DNA from: an uncultured Alphaproteobacteria bacterium | GTDB taxonomy: Bacteria; Pseudomonadota; Alphaproteobacteria; RF32; CAG-239 | Direction: 5' to 3' | DNA length: 50,650 nt | NCBI GenBank assembly: GCA_934254585.1 | Contig: CAKQLF010000011.1 | Coordinates: 1 to 50,650, forward strand | Shown: positions 42,593 to 49,852 of the stretch, piece by piece | Layout of the letters: each line of letters opens with the position of its first letter | How positions within the stretch are numbered: position 1 is the stretch's first letter | The notes under the pieces: generated by a model | Told to the model about the DNA's origin: nothing | Databases searched by the model: none | Seen by the model: only the letters and a program-made list of their open reading frames with translations | Position numbers and translations under genes: made by a program

Positions 42593-44014
42593 ATGGTAAA
42601 TAAAAAAAATATGGGAATTGTAACTTCGGTTAACGGCAGCGTGATTGAAGCCGAATTTTCTAAACAACTGCCGGCAATTTATAATGAATTGAAAATCGGC
42701 GGACTTTCGGCCGAAGTGCAGGGATATATTGATGAAAAAACCGTGCGTGCTTTGGCTATGGGCTCAACCAAAGGTTTGTCACGATTGGCGGAAGTTGAAG
42801 ATACCGGACATCAAATAGAAGTTCCGGTTGGTGACAAAATTTTGGGCCGTATGTTTAATATGTTCGGTCAGCCCATAGATAATGCCGGAGAACTGAAAAA
42901 CGATGAGCGGCAGCCGATTCACGCCGAGGCTATTCCTTTGGAAAACCGGCAAACCGGTTCGCAGATTTTTATTTCAGGTATTAAAGCCATTGATTTGTTG
43001 GCTCCAATGGAACGCGGCGGCAAAACCGGTTTGTTCGGCGGTGCCGGTGTGGGTAAAACCGTTTTGATTACCGAACTTATCAATAATATGGTGGGACGCT
43101 ATGAGGGCGCGAGCATTTTTTGCGGCGTGGGCGAGCGTTCGCGCGAGGGGGAACAGCTCTATCGCGAAATGAAAGACGCCGGCGTGTTGCCTAAAACCGT
43201 GATGGTGTTCGGGCAAATGAACGAGGCTCCGGGAGTGAGATTCCGTGTGCCGCTGACCGCTTTGACTATGGCGGAATATTTTCGTGATCGCGAAAAGAAA
43301 GATGTTTTGCTGCTGATTGACAATATTTTCCGCTTTGTGCAAGCCGGTTCGGAAGTTTCGGTTTTGCTCGGACAAATTCCGTCACGCGTGGGATATCAGC
43401 CGTCTTTGGGAACAGATATCGCTGCTTTGGAAGAACGAATTTCCTCGACCAAAGACGCCGCAATCACTTCTATTCAGGCGGTTTATGTGCCGGCGGACGA
43501 TTTTACCGACCCTTCGGCGGTGCACACATTCGCGCATTTATCCTCAAGTATTGTGCTGTCACGCAGTCGCGCGGCGCAAGGTCTGTATCCGGCCGTCGAC
43601 CCGTTGGCCTCTTCCTCAAATATGCTCACCCCGCTGATTGTGGGCGAACGGCACTATAAAACGGCGGTGGCGGTGCGTAAATGTTTGGCCGAATATGAAG
43701 AGTTAAAAGATATTATTGCCATGCTCGGGTTTGATGAACTTCCGGAACACGATCAGCAAACAGTTTTAACCGCGCGTAAATTGGAACGTTTTTTGACTCA
43801 GCCGTTTTACACAACTTATCAATTTACCGGAATGGAGGGGCGTTCGGTGGATTTGGAAAAAACAATCGAAGGTTGCGAACGCATTTTGTCCGGCGAATTT
43901 AATTATCTTTCGGAAAACGATTTCTTTATGGTGGGGGATATTGACGAGGTTCTGGCTAAAACAAAAGATAAAAAAGCCGCTTTTGAAAAAGCACAAAGCG
44001 AGGAGAATGACTGA
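42593..44014 (+). CDS. atpD: N-type ATPase subunit beta
   Basis: 473 residues. It is a catalytic subunit: Walker A GGAGVGKTVLITEL, Walker B VLLLIDNIFRF, the catalytic Glu in GVGERSREGEQLY, and the conserved PSRVGYQPSL. First gene of a nine-gene operon ordered beta, epsilon, Q, R, a, c, b, alpha, gamma, the order of the N-ATPases, which differs from the usual F-ATPase order I-a-c-b-delta-alpha-gamma-beta-epsilon. It hydrolyses or makes ATP in the F1 head. Shine-Dalgarno AAAGGATGG. The next start overlaps its stop by one base (TGATG). Confidence 0.96.
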   Translation: MVNKKNMGIVTSVNGSVIEAEFSKQLPAIYNELKIGGLSAEVQGYIDEKTVRALAMGSTKGLSRLAEVEDTGHQIEVPVGDKILGRMFNMFGQPIDNAGELKNDERQPIHAEAIPLENRQTGSQIFISGIKAIDLLAPMERGGKTGLFGGAGVGKTVLITELINNMVGRYEGASIFCGVGERSREGEQLYREMKDAGVLPKTVMVFGQMNEAPGVRFRVPLTALTMAEYFRDREKKDVLLLIDNIFRFVQAGSEVSVLLGQIPSRVGYQPSLGTDIAALEERISSTKDAAITSIQAVYVPADDFTDPSAVHTFAHLSSSIVLSRSRAAQGLYPAVDPLASSSNMLTPLIVGERHYKTAVAVRKCLAEYEELKDIIAMLGFDELPEHDQQTVLTARKLERFLTQPFYTTYQFTGMEGRSVDLEKTIEGCERILSGEFNYLSENDFFMVGDIDEVLAKTKDKKAAFEKAQSEEND

Positions 44015-44409
44015 TGCAGTTGACGGTTTGTTCGCCTCTGGGCACGGTTTTGCAGATAAAAGTGTTGAAAGTTACGTTTGAAACATTGAACGGATTTTAT
44101 ACACTTATGCCTAAACACGTGGATTTTGTAGCGGCAATGAATCCGAATATTGTGCGTTATACCGATGAAAATAATGCAGAAAGTTATGTGGCTTGTCATC
44201 GGGGAATTGTGGTTAAAAAAGGGCAAAATGTGACAATGAGCGTGCAAAATGCAATGCTCAGCCAATCTTTGGAAAATTTAACCGGCGTTATTCAAAACGA
44301 TTTCAAAGAAAATGAAGAACGGCGGAAAGAACTTAATTTGGCTATGGCTCGCTTGGAACTCGGTTTGGTGCGCGGTTTTAGTAAACTCAAAGGAGCGGAA
44401 AATGTCTGA
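44014..44409 (+). CDS. atpC: N-type ATPase subunit epsilon
   Basis: 131 residues with the epsilon beta-sandwich: TVCSPLGTVLQIKVLKVTFETLNG, then FYTLMPKHVDFVAAM in place of the usual H-x-PLV motif, and a short C-terminal helical hairpin (EERRKELNLAMARLELGLVR). In F1 it connects the central stalk to the c-ring. Start and stop both overlap neighbours (1 and 8 bases), as expected in a tightly coupled operon. Placement directly after atpD, not at the operon end, is an N-ATPase trait. Confidence 0.9.
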   Translation: MQLTVCSPLGTVLQIKVLKVTFETLNGFYTLMPKHVDFVAAMNPNIVRYTDENNAESYVACHRGIVVKKGQNVTMSVQNAMLSQSLENLTGVIQNDFKENEERRKELNLAMARLELGLVRGFSKLKGAENV

Positions 44410-44752
44410 TGATTTTGATGATACGGCCGAAAAAGAAATTCGTAACGCGCTTGTCCGTAAGGCGCAACAGCTGAAAATGTGTCGGCGGCAGCGGTGGAGC
44501 GCGGATTTTGGTATGATTGCCTCGTTGGGTGGTGTGATTATTGTACCGATTTTGTTGGGCGTGTTTGGCGGCGGTTGGCTTGATGAACATTTTCCGCTGG
44601 ATTTTTCGTGGCGTTTGAGTTTGTTGTTTTTGGGTGTGTTTTGGGGTTTTGTTAATGGTTATTATTGGCTTAAATTTGAAAACGCTAAAATAGAACACAG
44701 TGAACAGCGGGCAAAGCAAGAACTGCAAAAGGATGAAAAAAATGAACTCTGA
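44402..44752 (+). CDS. atpQ: N-ATPase AtpQ (AtpI/AtpZ-like) membrane protein
   Basis: 116 residues from the ATG at 44402, preceded by AGGAG. A charged N-terminus is followed by two helices (FGMIASLGGVIIVPILLGVFGGGWL and LSLLFLGVFWGFVNGYYWL, about 37-62 and 75-95). The G-x-x-x-G pattern resembles AtpZ/AtpI, which support c-ring assembly. AtpQ is one of the two small membrane proteins special to N-ATPase operons. It overlaps atpC by 8 bases and atpR by 11. Confidence 0.85.
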   Translation: MSDDFDDTAEKEIRNALVRKAQQLKMCRRQRWSADFGMIASLGGVIIVPILLGVFGGGWLDEHFPLDFSWRLSLLFLGVFWGFVNGYYWLKFENAKIEHSEQRAKQELQKDEKNEL

Positions 44753-45077
44753 ATCTTATTTGGCGCAAATGTGGCAACAGGCTGAAACGTGGCAAATTGC
44801 GGCGGCGGTGCTCGGCGGTTTGTTGGTGGGCATTATCTATTTTCAGAGTTTGCGTTGGAGCTTGAACCATTTGAGCGAAACCAAGCATAAAATACGTTTT
44901 TTCGCCGGTGTGGCTGTGTTCAGAATTTTGCTGTTCTTTGGGGTGATGATCTTGATTGCGCAAAGAAATCCGGTTGTTGTTTTGTTATATGTTTTGGCTT
45001 TTTTTATAACAAAAATGCTGATTGTAATTCGTGAAAAAGGGCAAATTGTCAAATTTGAAACGGAGAAAAAACAATGA
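44742..45077 (+). CDS. atpR: N-ATPase AtpR membrane protein
   Basis: 111 residues from the ATG at 44742, with AAAGG about 10 bases upstream. Three helices: about 17-37 (WQIAAAVLGGLLVGIIYFQSL), 50-72 and 75-93. An Arg lies inside the second (FRILLFFGVM), and AtpR proteins are proposed to meet the c-ring glutamate with such a charge. Another start (44733, MKK-) is possible. It occurs only in N-type operons, so it is a strong diagnostic. It overlaps atpB by ATGA. Confidence 0.85.
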   Translation: MNSESYLAQMWQQAETWQIAAAVLGGLLVGIIYFQSLRWSLNHLSETKHKIRFFAGVAVFRILLFFGVMILIAQRNPVVVLLYVLAFFITKMLIVIREKGQIVKFETEKKQ

Positions 45078-45844
45078 AATGGTTGGATTTTGATTTTTCT
45101 CGTTGGTGGGATATTCCTTTGGCCGGTCGGCAAATCGGGCTTGATAGCTATGACAAAATAATTTTGTTTAAAATCGGCGATATCGGGATAAATGTCACCA
45201 TATTTAACAGTTGGCTGGTGATTGCGTTGATAGTGCTGTGCTGTCGTTTGGCTACCAAAAATTTGTCATTTGAGCGCAAGGCGTCGCGTTTGCAGGTGGC
45301 GTTGGAAGCGTTGGTGCTGTGGCTGCAAAAAGAAGCAAATGAAATCAGCGGTTCCAAAAATAATCAATATTTGGGTTTGGCTATGGGGCTGTTTTGCTTT
45401 ATTCTGGTCTGCAATTTGTTGACGGTTATTCCGTGGTTTCGCGCGCCGACAGCCTCAATAAGCACCACAATGGCGTTGGCGGCCGTTGTGTTTTTAGCCA
45501 TACCATATTTTTCGGTTAAAAACGCCGGCTTAAAGGGGTATTTGAAAAAATTTATAGAGCCTATGCCTTTAATGTTGCCGATGAATATTTTCAGCGAGTT
45601 TTTCTCAAGCTTTGCAATGGGACTTCGGTTGTTTGGCAATATGCTGAGCGGGGTGATGTTTGTTAGCATTTTAAGCGCGTTTATTCCGCTGATTGCGCCG
45701 CTCAGTATGCAAGGTTTGGGGCTTTTAACGGGAACAATTCAGGCGTATATTTTTGCGTTGTTGGCGGTGGTGTATTCTTCTAGCGTGCAAGGTGAAATTG
45801 TGCCAAAAACAAGTTTAACAAATTTAGAAAAAGGAGAAAAATAA
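45074..45844 (+). CDS. atpB: N-type ATPase subunit a
   Basis: 256 residues, five or more helices. The key stretch LRLFGNMLSGVMFVSILSAF carries the essential Arg facing the c-ring glutamate, and GLLTGTIQAYIFALLAVVYSS is the last helix of the ion path. The subunit forms the two half-channels for the coupling ion. It starts within the atpR stop (ATGA) and its own stop overlaps atpE by one base (TAATG). Confidence 0.93.
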   Translation: MKWLDFDFSRWWDIPLAGRQIGLDSYDKIILFKIGDIGINVTIFNSWLVIALIVLCCRLATKNLSFERKASRLQVALEALVLWLQKEANEISGSKNNQYLGLAMGLFCFILVCNLLTVIPWFRAPTASISTTMALAAVVFLAIPYFSVKNAGLKGYLKKFIEPMPLMLPMNIFSEFFSSFAMGLRLFGNMLSGVMFVSILSAFIPLIAPLSMQGLGLLTGTIQAYIFALLAVVYSSSVQGEIVPKTSLTNLEKGEK

Positions 45845-46119
45845 TGGATGCAATTACTTTAATCGGAGCGTTTTCGGTTTTGGGTGCTTGTATATGTATG
45901 GGTATCGGCAGTATCGGTTCGGCGTTGGGCGAAGGACGCGTTGCCGCTTCTGCTTTGGAAGCAATGGCGCAGCAGCCAGATGAGTCAAGCCGTATCCGTA
46001 GTACAATGTTTGTGGCAATTGCGATGGTGGAAACCACGGCTTTGTACGCTTTGTTGATTGCGTTTTTGGTTTTATATGCCAATCCGTTTTGGAATTACGC
46101 CATAGCGCAAGTTCAATAG
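45844..46119 (+). CDS. atpE: N-type ATPase subunit c (rotor ring)
   Basis: 91 residues, a two-helix hairpin. Helix 1 has GIGSIGSALGEGRVAASALE, with Glu30 where sodium F-type rings have Gln32; the loop is AQQPDESSR. Helix 2 has VAIAMVETTALYALLIAFLV, with the ion-binding Glu63 followed by Thr64, Thr65 and Tyr68. E-T/S-T-x-x-Y is the sodium ligand pattern of Ilyobacter-type rings. Two glutamates per hairpin are typical of the N-type; the related Burkholderia ring was reported to bind protons, so the coupling ion cannot be called from sequence alone. Confidence 0.93.
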   Translation: MDAITLIGAFSVLGACICMGIGSIGSALGEGRVAASALEAMAQQPDESSRIRSTMFVAIAMVETTALYALLIAFLVLYANPFWNYAIAQVQ

Positions 46120-46138
46120 TTTCAAATGGAATAAGCTT

Positions 46139-46912
46139 ATGAGTATTGATTTTTTTACATTTTTTGCCCAGATTTTTAATCTGCTGTTGTTGCTGTATTT
46201 GTTGCGGCGGTTTTTATATCTTCCGGTGCTGAAAGCGGTTGACGAACGGCAAAAGTTTATTGAACGTGAGTTGAAAAAAGCGGCTTTGTCACATAAAGCG
46301 GCTTTGCAAATGGAAGCGGAATGTAAGCAAAAAATGGCGGAAATAGATACGCAAAAGCAAGAAATTTTGGCGCAAACTCGAAAAGAAGCTTTGGCCTTGG
46401 CCGAAAAATTGACTAACGAGGCGAAAGTTCAGTTGGAGGCGGATAAACTTTTGTGGAAACAGCGGTTGGAAGCGGATAAAAAAACATTTAATTTGGCAAT
46501 GCAAAATCTGATTGTGGAACATTTTAATCAATTGGCCGATAACGCTTTGCGCCAAATGGCCGATGTTTCGCTAAACGATTTGATGTTGGCGAAACTTAAA
46601 GAAAAAATCAAAGATTTGCCGGTACGAAAAAAACAAGAATTTGCCGCCGCTTATCAAAATAAAAAGCAGCTGATTATCCGTTCCGCTCAAAAGATTTTAC
46701 CAGAACAGAAACAGATAATTAAAGAATTTTTGCAAGGTCAATTTGAATTGGCGGAAGAAACAAAGTTTAAATTTGAAATTGATAAAAAGTTGGTTTGCGG
46801 AGTGGCTTTGCAGGCCGACGAACAACTGATTGAATGGAATTTGGCGGCGTATTTGGTCGAGTTTCAAAAAAATATGGAAAATGATGTGCAACAATTGGTG
46901 AATAAAGGATAA
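46139..46912 (+). CDS. atpF: N-type ATPase subunit b (stator), extended
   Basis: 257 residues, about 100 longer than the E. coli b subunit. It starts with one membrane helix (FFAQIFNLLLLLYLLRRFLY, about 7-27) and LPVLKAVDERQKFIERELKKA, typical of b, then a long charged coiled coil with many Glu, Lys and Gln to about residue 130. The C-terminal 120 residues (EFLQGQFELAEETKFKFEID-type) look like a delta-subunit C-terminal part. No separate delta gene exists in the operon, so this tail probably joins the stator to F1. Confidence 0.9.
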   Translation: MSIDFFTFFAQIFNLLLLLYLLRRFLYLPVLKAVDERQKFIERELKKAALSHKAALQMEAECKQKMAEIDTQKQEILAQTRKEALALAEKLTNEAKVQLEADKLLWKQRLEADKKTFNLAMQNLIVEHFNQLADNALRQMADVSLNDLMLAKLKEKIKDLPVRKKQEFAAAYQNKKQLIIRSAQKILPEQKQIIKEFLQGQFELAEETKFKFEIDKKLVCGVALQADEQLIEWNLAAYLVEFQKNMENDVQQLVNKG

Positions 46913-46915
46913 GTT

Positions 46916-48436
46916 ATGATAAAAACAGAGCAAACATTCGCCGCTATTGAGCAGGGAATAAAACAGACAAAGGCTCAGCTGAAAAAAGAAGAAGTTAGCG
47001 TTATTCATTCAATTTCGGCCGGAACAGCCATTATCAAAGGTTTGGAAAAGGCTCAAATGGAAGAGTTGCTTGAATTTCCAAACGGCGTGTGGGGAATGGT
47101 GCAGACCTTAAACAAAGATTCTGTCGGCGTGGTGTTTTTGGACAATCCCGATAGTTTGAAAGCCGGTGACAGAGTGCGCCGTAGCGGACGTGTTTTAGAC
47201 GTGCCCGTGGGCGAAGGCTTATTGGGAAGAGTGATTAACCCGTTGGGCAAAGCGTTAGACGGCAAAGGACCGGTTGCTTTTAGTGAACGCCGCGCGCTAG
47301 AAATGGAAGCGTATCCGATTATGGACAGAGCTCCGGTGGAAACGCCGTTGCAGACCGGAATTAAAGCTATTGACGCTTTTACACCAATTGGACGCGGACA
47401 GCGCGAACTTATTTTAGGCGACAGGCAAACCGGAAAAACTTCTATTGCCGTGGATACGATTATCAATCAGAAAAAGACCGGCGTTATTTGCATTTATTGC
47501 GCCATCGGGCAACGTAATTCCGCGGTGGCCTCGGTGATTGCCGATTTGGAAAAATATAATGTGATGGCGCAGACCATAGTCGTTTCCGCCGCGGCCAATG
47601 ATACCGCCGGTATGCAATATGCCGCACCGTATGCCGCCACCTCTATCGGCGAATATTTTATGGCGCAAGGCAAAGATGTGTTGGTGGTTTATGATGATTT
47701 AACCAACCACGCCAGAGCCTATCGTGAAATGTCGCTGTTATTGCGTCGTCCGCCTGGACGAGAGGCTTTTCCGGGGGATATTTTCTATATTCATTCCCGT
47801 TTGTTGGAGCGTTCAACCCATTTACGAGAAGAACTTGGCGGCGGTTCGCTGACCTCGCTTCCGATTGTTTCTACCGAAGCCGGAAATATATCCGCCTATA
47901 TTCCGACCAACATTATTTCTATAACCGACGGGCAAATTTATCTTTCGGCCTCACTCTATCAAAAAGGAATTATGCCGGCAATTGACACCGGAAGGTCGGT
48001 TTCGCGCGTGGGTGGAGATGCGCAGTTGCCGGCGTATAAAACATTGGTCGGACCGCTTAAATTGTTCTATTCGCAGTTTGAAGAACTGGAGTCGTTTACT
48101 AAATTCGGCACTCAATTGGACAAGGAAACTAAAAAGCGTATTAACCGCGGGCGAGCCATTCGCGCTGTGTTGGAACAAAGCCGCTTTGAGCCGCTGACGG
48201 CGCCGGAGCAAATTGCCGTGTTTATGGCCACTAACGCCGGTTTGTTTGACGCGCTGTCGGTTGAAGATAATAAAAAAGCGCAAAAAATTGTGCGCGAGGT
48301 TTTGTTGTCGCAATTCAGCCGCGAGGTGGAAGATATTTTAAATCGGCAAAAATTGACCGATAAAACACAAGAAGAAATGATGACGGCGTTTAAATCTGCC
48401 TTAAACAATGAAGGATTAAATTTAGATGTCGATTGA
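46916..48436 (+). CDS. atpA: N-type ATPase subunit alpha
   Basis: 506 residues. The nucleotide site has GDRQTGKTSIAVD, a characteristic alpha Walker A, followed by CIYCAIGQRNSAVAS and later VVYDDLTNHARAYREMSLLLRRPPGREAFPGD (quoted in part: DDLTNHARAYREMS). This subunit binds but does not hydrolyse ATP. It comes after atpF with three bases between, and atpG begins 11 bases inside its end. The normal full length suggests a working enzyme. Confidence 0.96.
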   Translation: MIKTEQTFAAIEQGIKQTKAQLKKEEVSVIHSISAGTAIIKGLEKAQMEELLEFPNGVWGMVQTLNKDSVGVVFLDNPDSLKAGDRVRRSGRVLDVPVGEGLLGRVINPLGKALDGKGPVAFSERRALEMEAYPIMDRAPVETPLQTGIKAIDAFTPIGRGQRELILGDRQTGKTSIAVDTIINQKKTGVICIYCAIGQRNSAVASVIADLEKYNVMAQTIVVSAAANDTAGMQYAAPYAATSIGEYFMAQGKDVLVVYDDLTNHARAYREMSLLLRRPPGREAFPGDIFYIHSRLLERSTHLREELGGGSLTSLPIVSTEAGNISAYIPTNIISITDGQIYLSASLYQKGIMPAIDTGRSVSRVGGDAQLPAYKTLVGPLKLFYSQFEELESFTKFGTQLDKETKKRINRGRAIRAVLEQSRFEPLTAPEQIAVFMATNAGLFDALSVEDNKKAQKIVREVLLSQFSREVEDILNRQKLTDKTQEEMMTAFKSALNNEGLNLDVD

Positions 48437-49298
48437 AGCGTTGAAAAAGCGAATTAAGGTTACGGAAGATTTGCGGGAAATTGTCGGAACAATGAAATCA
48501 TTGTCCTCGGTAAGCATTTTGCAATATGAGCAAGCTAATTCCGCCTTGGAAAAATATCGTCGCAATCTTAAAGACGCTTTCCACGCATTGCTTAAAAAAG
48601 GCAACTTGCCAAAGGTTTATGCCAAACCGGATACAAACAGACAATTGATTATATTAATCGGCACCGATAATGGGATGGTCGGCAAGTTTAATAAAGAAAT
48701 TTTGGATAAAGCCAAGGCAGATTTAAAAAAACAGGGCGTTCCGCTTAAAAGCGCGTTGTTTTTGACTATTGGCAAAAGAATTAGCGGATTGGTCGGACAA
48801 AATAATTTGAATGTTTATGCCAAGTACGCCATTGCTAATTCGGTGAAAATGGTTAATACCATTGCCGAAACCGTGATTATGAAAATTGACGAGGCAACGC
48901 GTAAAGAACATATTAACAGTGTGAGCGTGTGGTATCATAAGCGTAACAAAAATGAGCCGGTGAGCGTGCAAAAACAACAGATTATTCCGTTTGATTTTGC
49001 CGCGTATCAAAAGCTGAAAGACAAGCCGTGGGGCACCAATAATATTCCGATGATTCCGATTGAGCGCGAAAAAATGTTTGCCGCCTTGCTGAACGAATAT
49101 TTGACCATCGCCTTGGCCAGTCAGCTTAACTATTCGCTGGCGGCGGAGCATTATACGCGGATGACCAATATGCAAAACGCCGAAAAAAATATTGATGAGA
49201 GTTTGGAACAGATGAATTTGGAATATCAGCAAGAGCGGCAAGAAAATATTACCGATGAGCTGATAGATGTTATTTCCGGCGCGGAAGCGGTGAAATAA
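48426..49298 (+). CDS. atpG: N-type ATPase subunit gamma
   Basis: 290 residues. The N-terminal helix is EALKKRIKVTEDLREIVGTM, with the usual gamma pattern; the middle has the Rossmann-like domain (IILIGTDNGMVGKFNK), and the C-terminus ends with the second long helix (MTNMQNAEKNIDESLEQMNLEY, then ITDELIDVISGAEAV). It is the central shaft that turns in the alpha-beta ring. Last gene of the operon. Its last codons are repeated 410 bp downstream (see 49692-49752). Confidence 0.92.
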   Translation: MSIEALKKRIKVTEDLREIVGTMKSLSSVSILQYEQANSALEKYRRNLKDAFHALLKKGNLPKVYAKPDTNRQLIILIGTDNGMVGKFNKEILDKAKADLKKQGVPLKSALFLTIGKRISGLVGQNNLNVYAKYAIANSVKMVNTIAETVIMKIDEATRKEHINSVSVWYHKRNKNEPVSVQKQQIIPFDFAAYQKLKDKPWGTNNIPMIPIEREKMFAALLNEYLTIALASQLNYSLAAEHYTRMTNMQNAEKNIDESLEQMNLEYQQERQENITDELIDVISGAEAVK

Positions 49299-49342
49299 AA
49301 AATATCAAAGGGCGGAGAATTTAAGTTAAAAACACTTGAAAA
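49282..49342. repeat. 61-bp direct repeat, left copy (atpG 3' end)
   Basis: CGGAAGCGGTGAAATAAAAA and onward to ACACTTGAAAA is repeated at 49692-49752 with a single difference (T/C at the equivalent of 49326). The left copy contains the last five codons of atpG. The candidate toxin ORF, its promoter and the antisense RNA lie between the copies. Confidence 0.9.
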
Positions 49343-49349
49343 CTCCGCC
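49311..49349 (-). terminator. Predicted terminator of the small-peptide mRNA
   Basis: GGCGGAG and CTCCGCC form a 7-bp GC stem around a 25-base AT loop. On the minus strand CTTTGATATTTTTTATTT follows, a U-rich tail; on the plus strand no T-run follows. It therefore ends the minus-strand transcript beginning near 49602, about 14 nt after the small ORF stop. Confidence 0.6.
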
Positions 49350-49362
49350 TCATCACACTATA

Positions 49363-49434
49363 CTATTTTAATATAAGAATGATGATTTTTAGCACTAATA
49401 TTGTAATGCTAAGAACTTTGATTTTTAAGTCCAT
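49363..49434 (-). CDS. 23-aa hydrophobic peptide, candidate type I toxin
   Basis: ATG to TAG gives 23 residues starting MDLKIKVLSITIL and ending LKIIILILK: almost wholly Ile/Leu/Val with Lys at both ends and in the middle, and one predicted membrane helix. Shine-Dalgarno AAAGGA lies 5 bases upstream, partly closed in a hairpin (49442-49468). Size, composition, a long structured leader and an opposite-strand RNA match type I toxins in form (compare Ibs, Fst, AapA), though the sequence matches none I know. Predicted to act on the inner membrane if made. It is too short to be convincing alone; the regulatory layout is the main evidence. Confidence 0.5.
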   Translation of the reverse strand: MDLKIKVLSITILVLKIIILILK

Positions 49435-49441
49435 CTTATTC

Positions 49442-49468
49442 CTTTCAGCGGAGTTTCCGCAGTGAAAG
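49442..49468 (-). promoter_or_regulatory. Shine-Dalgarno-closing hairpin
   Basis: In the minus-strand mRNA, CTTTCA-CT-GCGGA pairs with TCCGC-TGAAAG around AAC, with a two-base bulge. The 3' arm includes most of the Shine-Dalgarno AAAGGA (49445-49440). This would limit translation, as in other type I toxin mRNAs. Confidence 0.5.
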
Positions 49469-49494
49469 AAAGGATAAACCTAACTTCATTTTTA

Positions 49495-49523
49495 TTGACA
49501 ATTATATAAAAATGAAGTATCTT
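49495..49523 (+). promoter_or_regulatory. Promoter of the candidate antisense RNA
   Basis: TTGACA (49495-49500, perfect -35) and TATCTT (49518-49523) have a 17-base spacer. The start would be near 49530. Part of the site lies in a 13-bp hairpin ACTTCATTTTTAT/ATAAAAATGAAGT (49483-49518). Confidence 0.55.
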
Positions 49524-49529
49524 TAACTT

Positions 49530-49608
49530 AAGAGATGAGTTAAAGATAAGGTTTAACCCTTCTTTATGTTAAAGAAAAGCCAAGTAGTTGCCGCTACAAG
49601 GCTTTTTA
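49530..49608 (+). ncRNA. Candidate antisense RNA antitoxin, about 78 nt
   Basis: It starts about 7 bases after the plus-strand -10 and ends at a strong intrinsic terminator: AAAAGCC-AA-GTAG-TTGCCG-CTAC-AA-GGCTTTT (49575-49606) followed by T. There is no ORF. It lies entirely across the predicted 5' UTR of the small-peptide mRNA, so it would pair perfectly with about 70 nt there. The upstream gene atpG has its own end 230 bp away, so this is not a terminator for the ATPase operon. Confidence 0.5.
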
Positions 49609-49637
49609 TTTATATCTAAGCTAAACTAAAAAGTCAA
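49609..49637 (-). promoter_or_regulatory. Promoter of the small-peptide mRNA
   Basis: On the minus strand TTGACT (49637-49632) and TATAAA (49614-49609), each five of six to consensus, have a 17-base spacer. The start near 49602 gives a leader of about 168 nt that begins with the stem AAGCC/GGCTT, and contains two more perfect hairpins. Confidence 0.55.
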
Positions 49638-49691
49638 ATTAAAATCATTTACAATTTTTTGATGCTATTAAAGAAATAAAAAAACGAATTA

Positions 49692-49752
49692 CGGAAGCGG
49701 TGAAATAAAAAATATCAAAGGGCGGAGAATTTAAGCTAAAAACACTTGAAAA
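49692..49752. repeat. 61-bp direct repeat, right copy
   Basis: Second copy of 49282-49342, 410 bp away and in the same orientation, one difference. It lacks the CTCCGCC arm, so the terminator hairpin is not complete here. The repeat restores the atpG tail sequence downstream of the small locus. Confidence 0.9.
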
Positions 49753-49810
49753 TCTTTACCTTGCCATATAGTTGCTTAAACAAATAGTAAAAAGCCGGAA
49801 ATACAAAACA

Positions 49811-49828
49811 GGGGCGTGGTTACGCCCC
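49811..49828 (-). terminator. Terminator of the edge pilin
   Basis: GGGGCGT-GGTT-ACGCCCC is a perfect 7-bp GC stem. On the minus strand TGTTTTGTATTT follows. It stands 24 bases after the stop of the pilin at 49853. Confidence 0.75.
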
Positions 49829-49852
49829 AAAAACTAAAAGAATAGCGAGAGC

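Noticed and set aside
42974..43375. Large minus-strand frames across the ATPase operon (also at 47053, 47951, 48723).
   Set aside because: All are antisense shadows of well-identified atp genes with no start signals.
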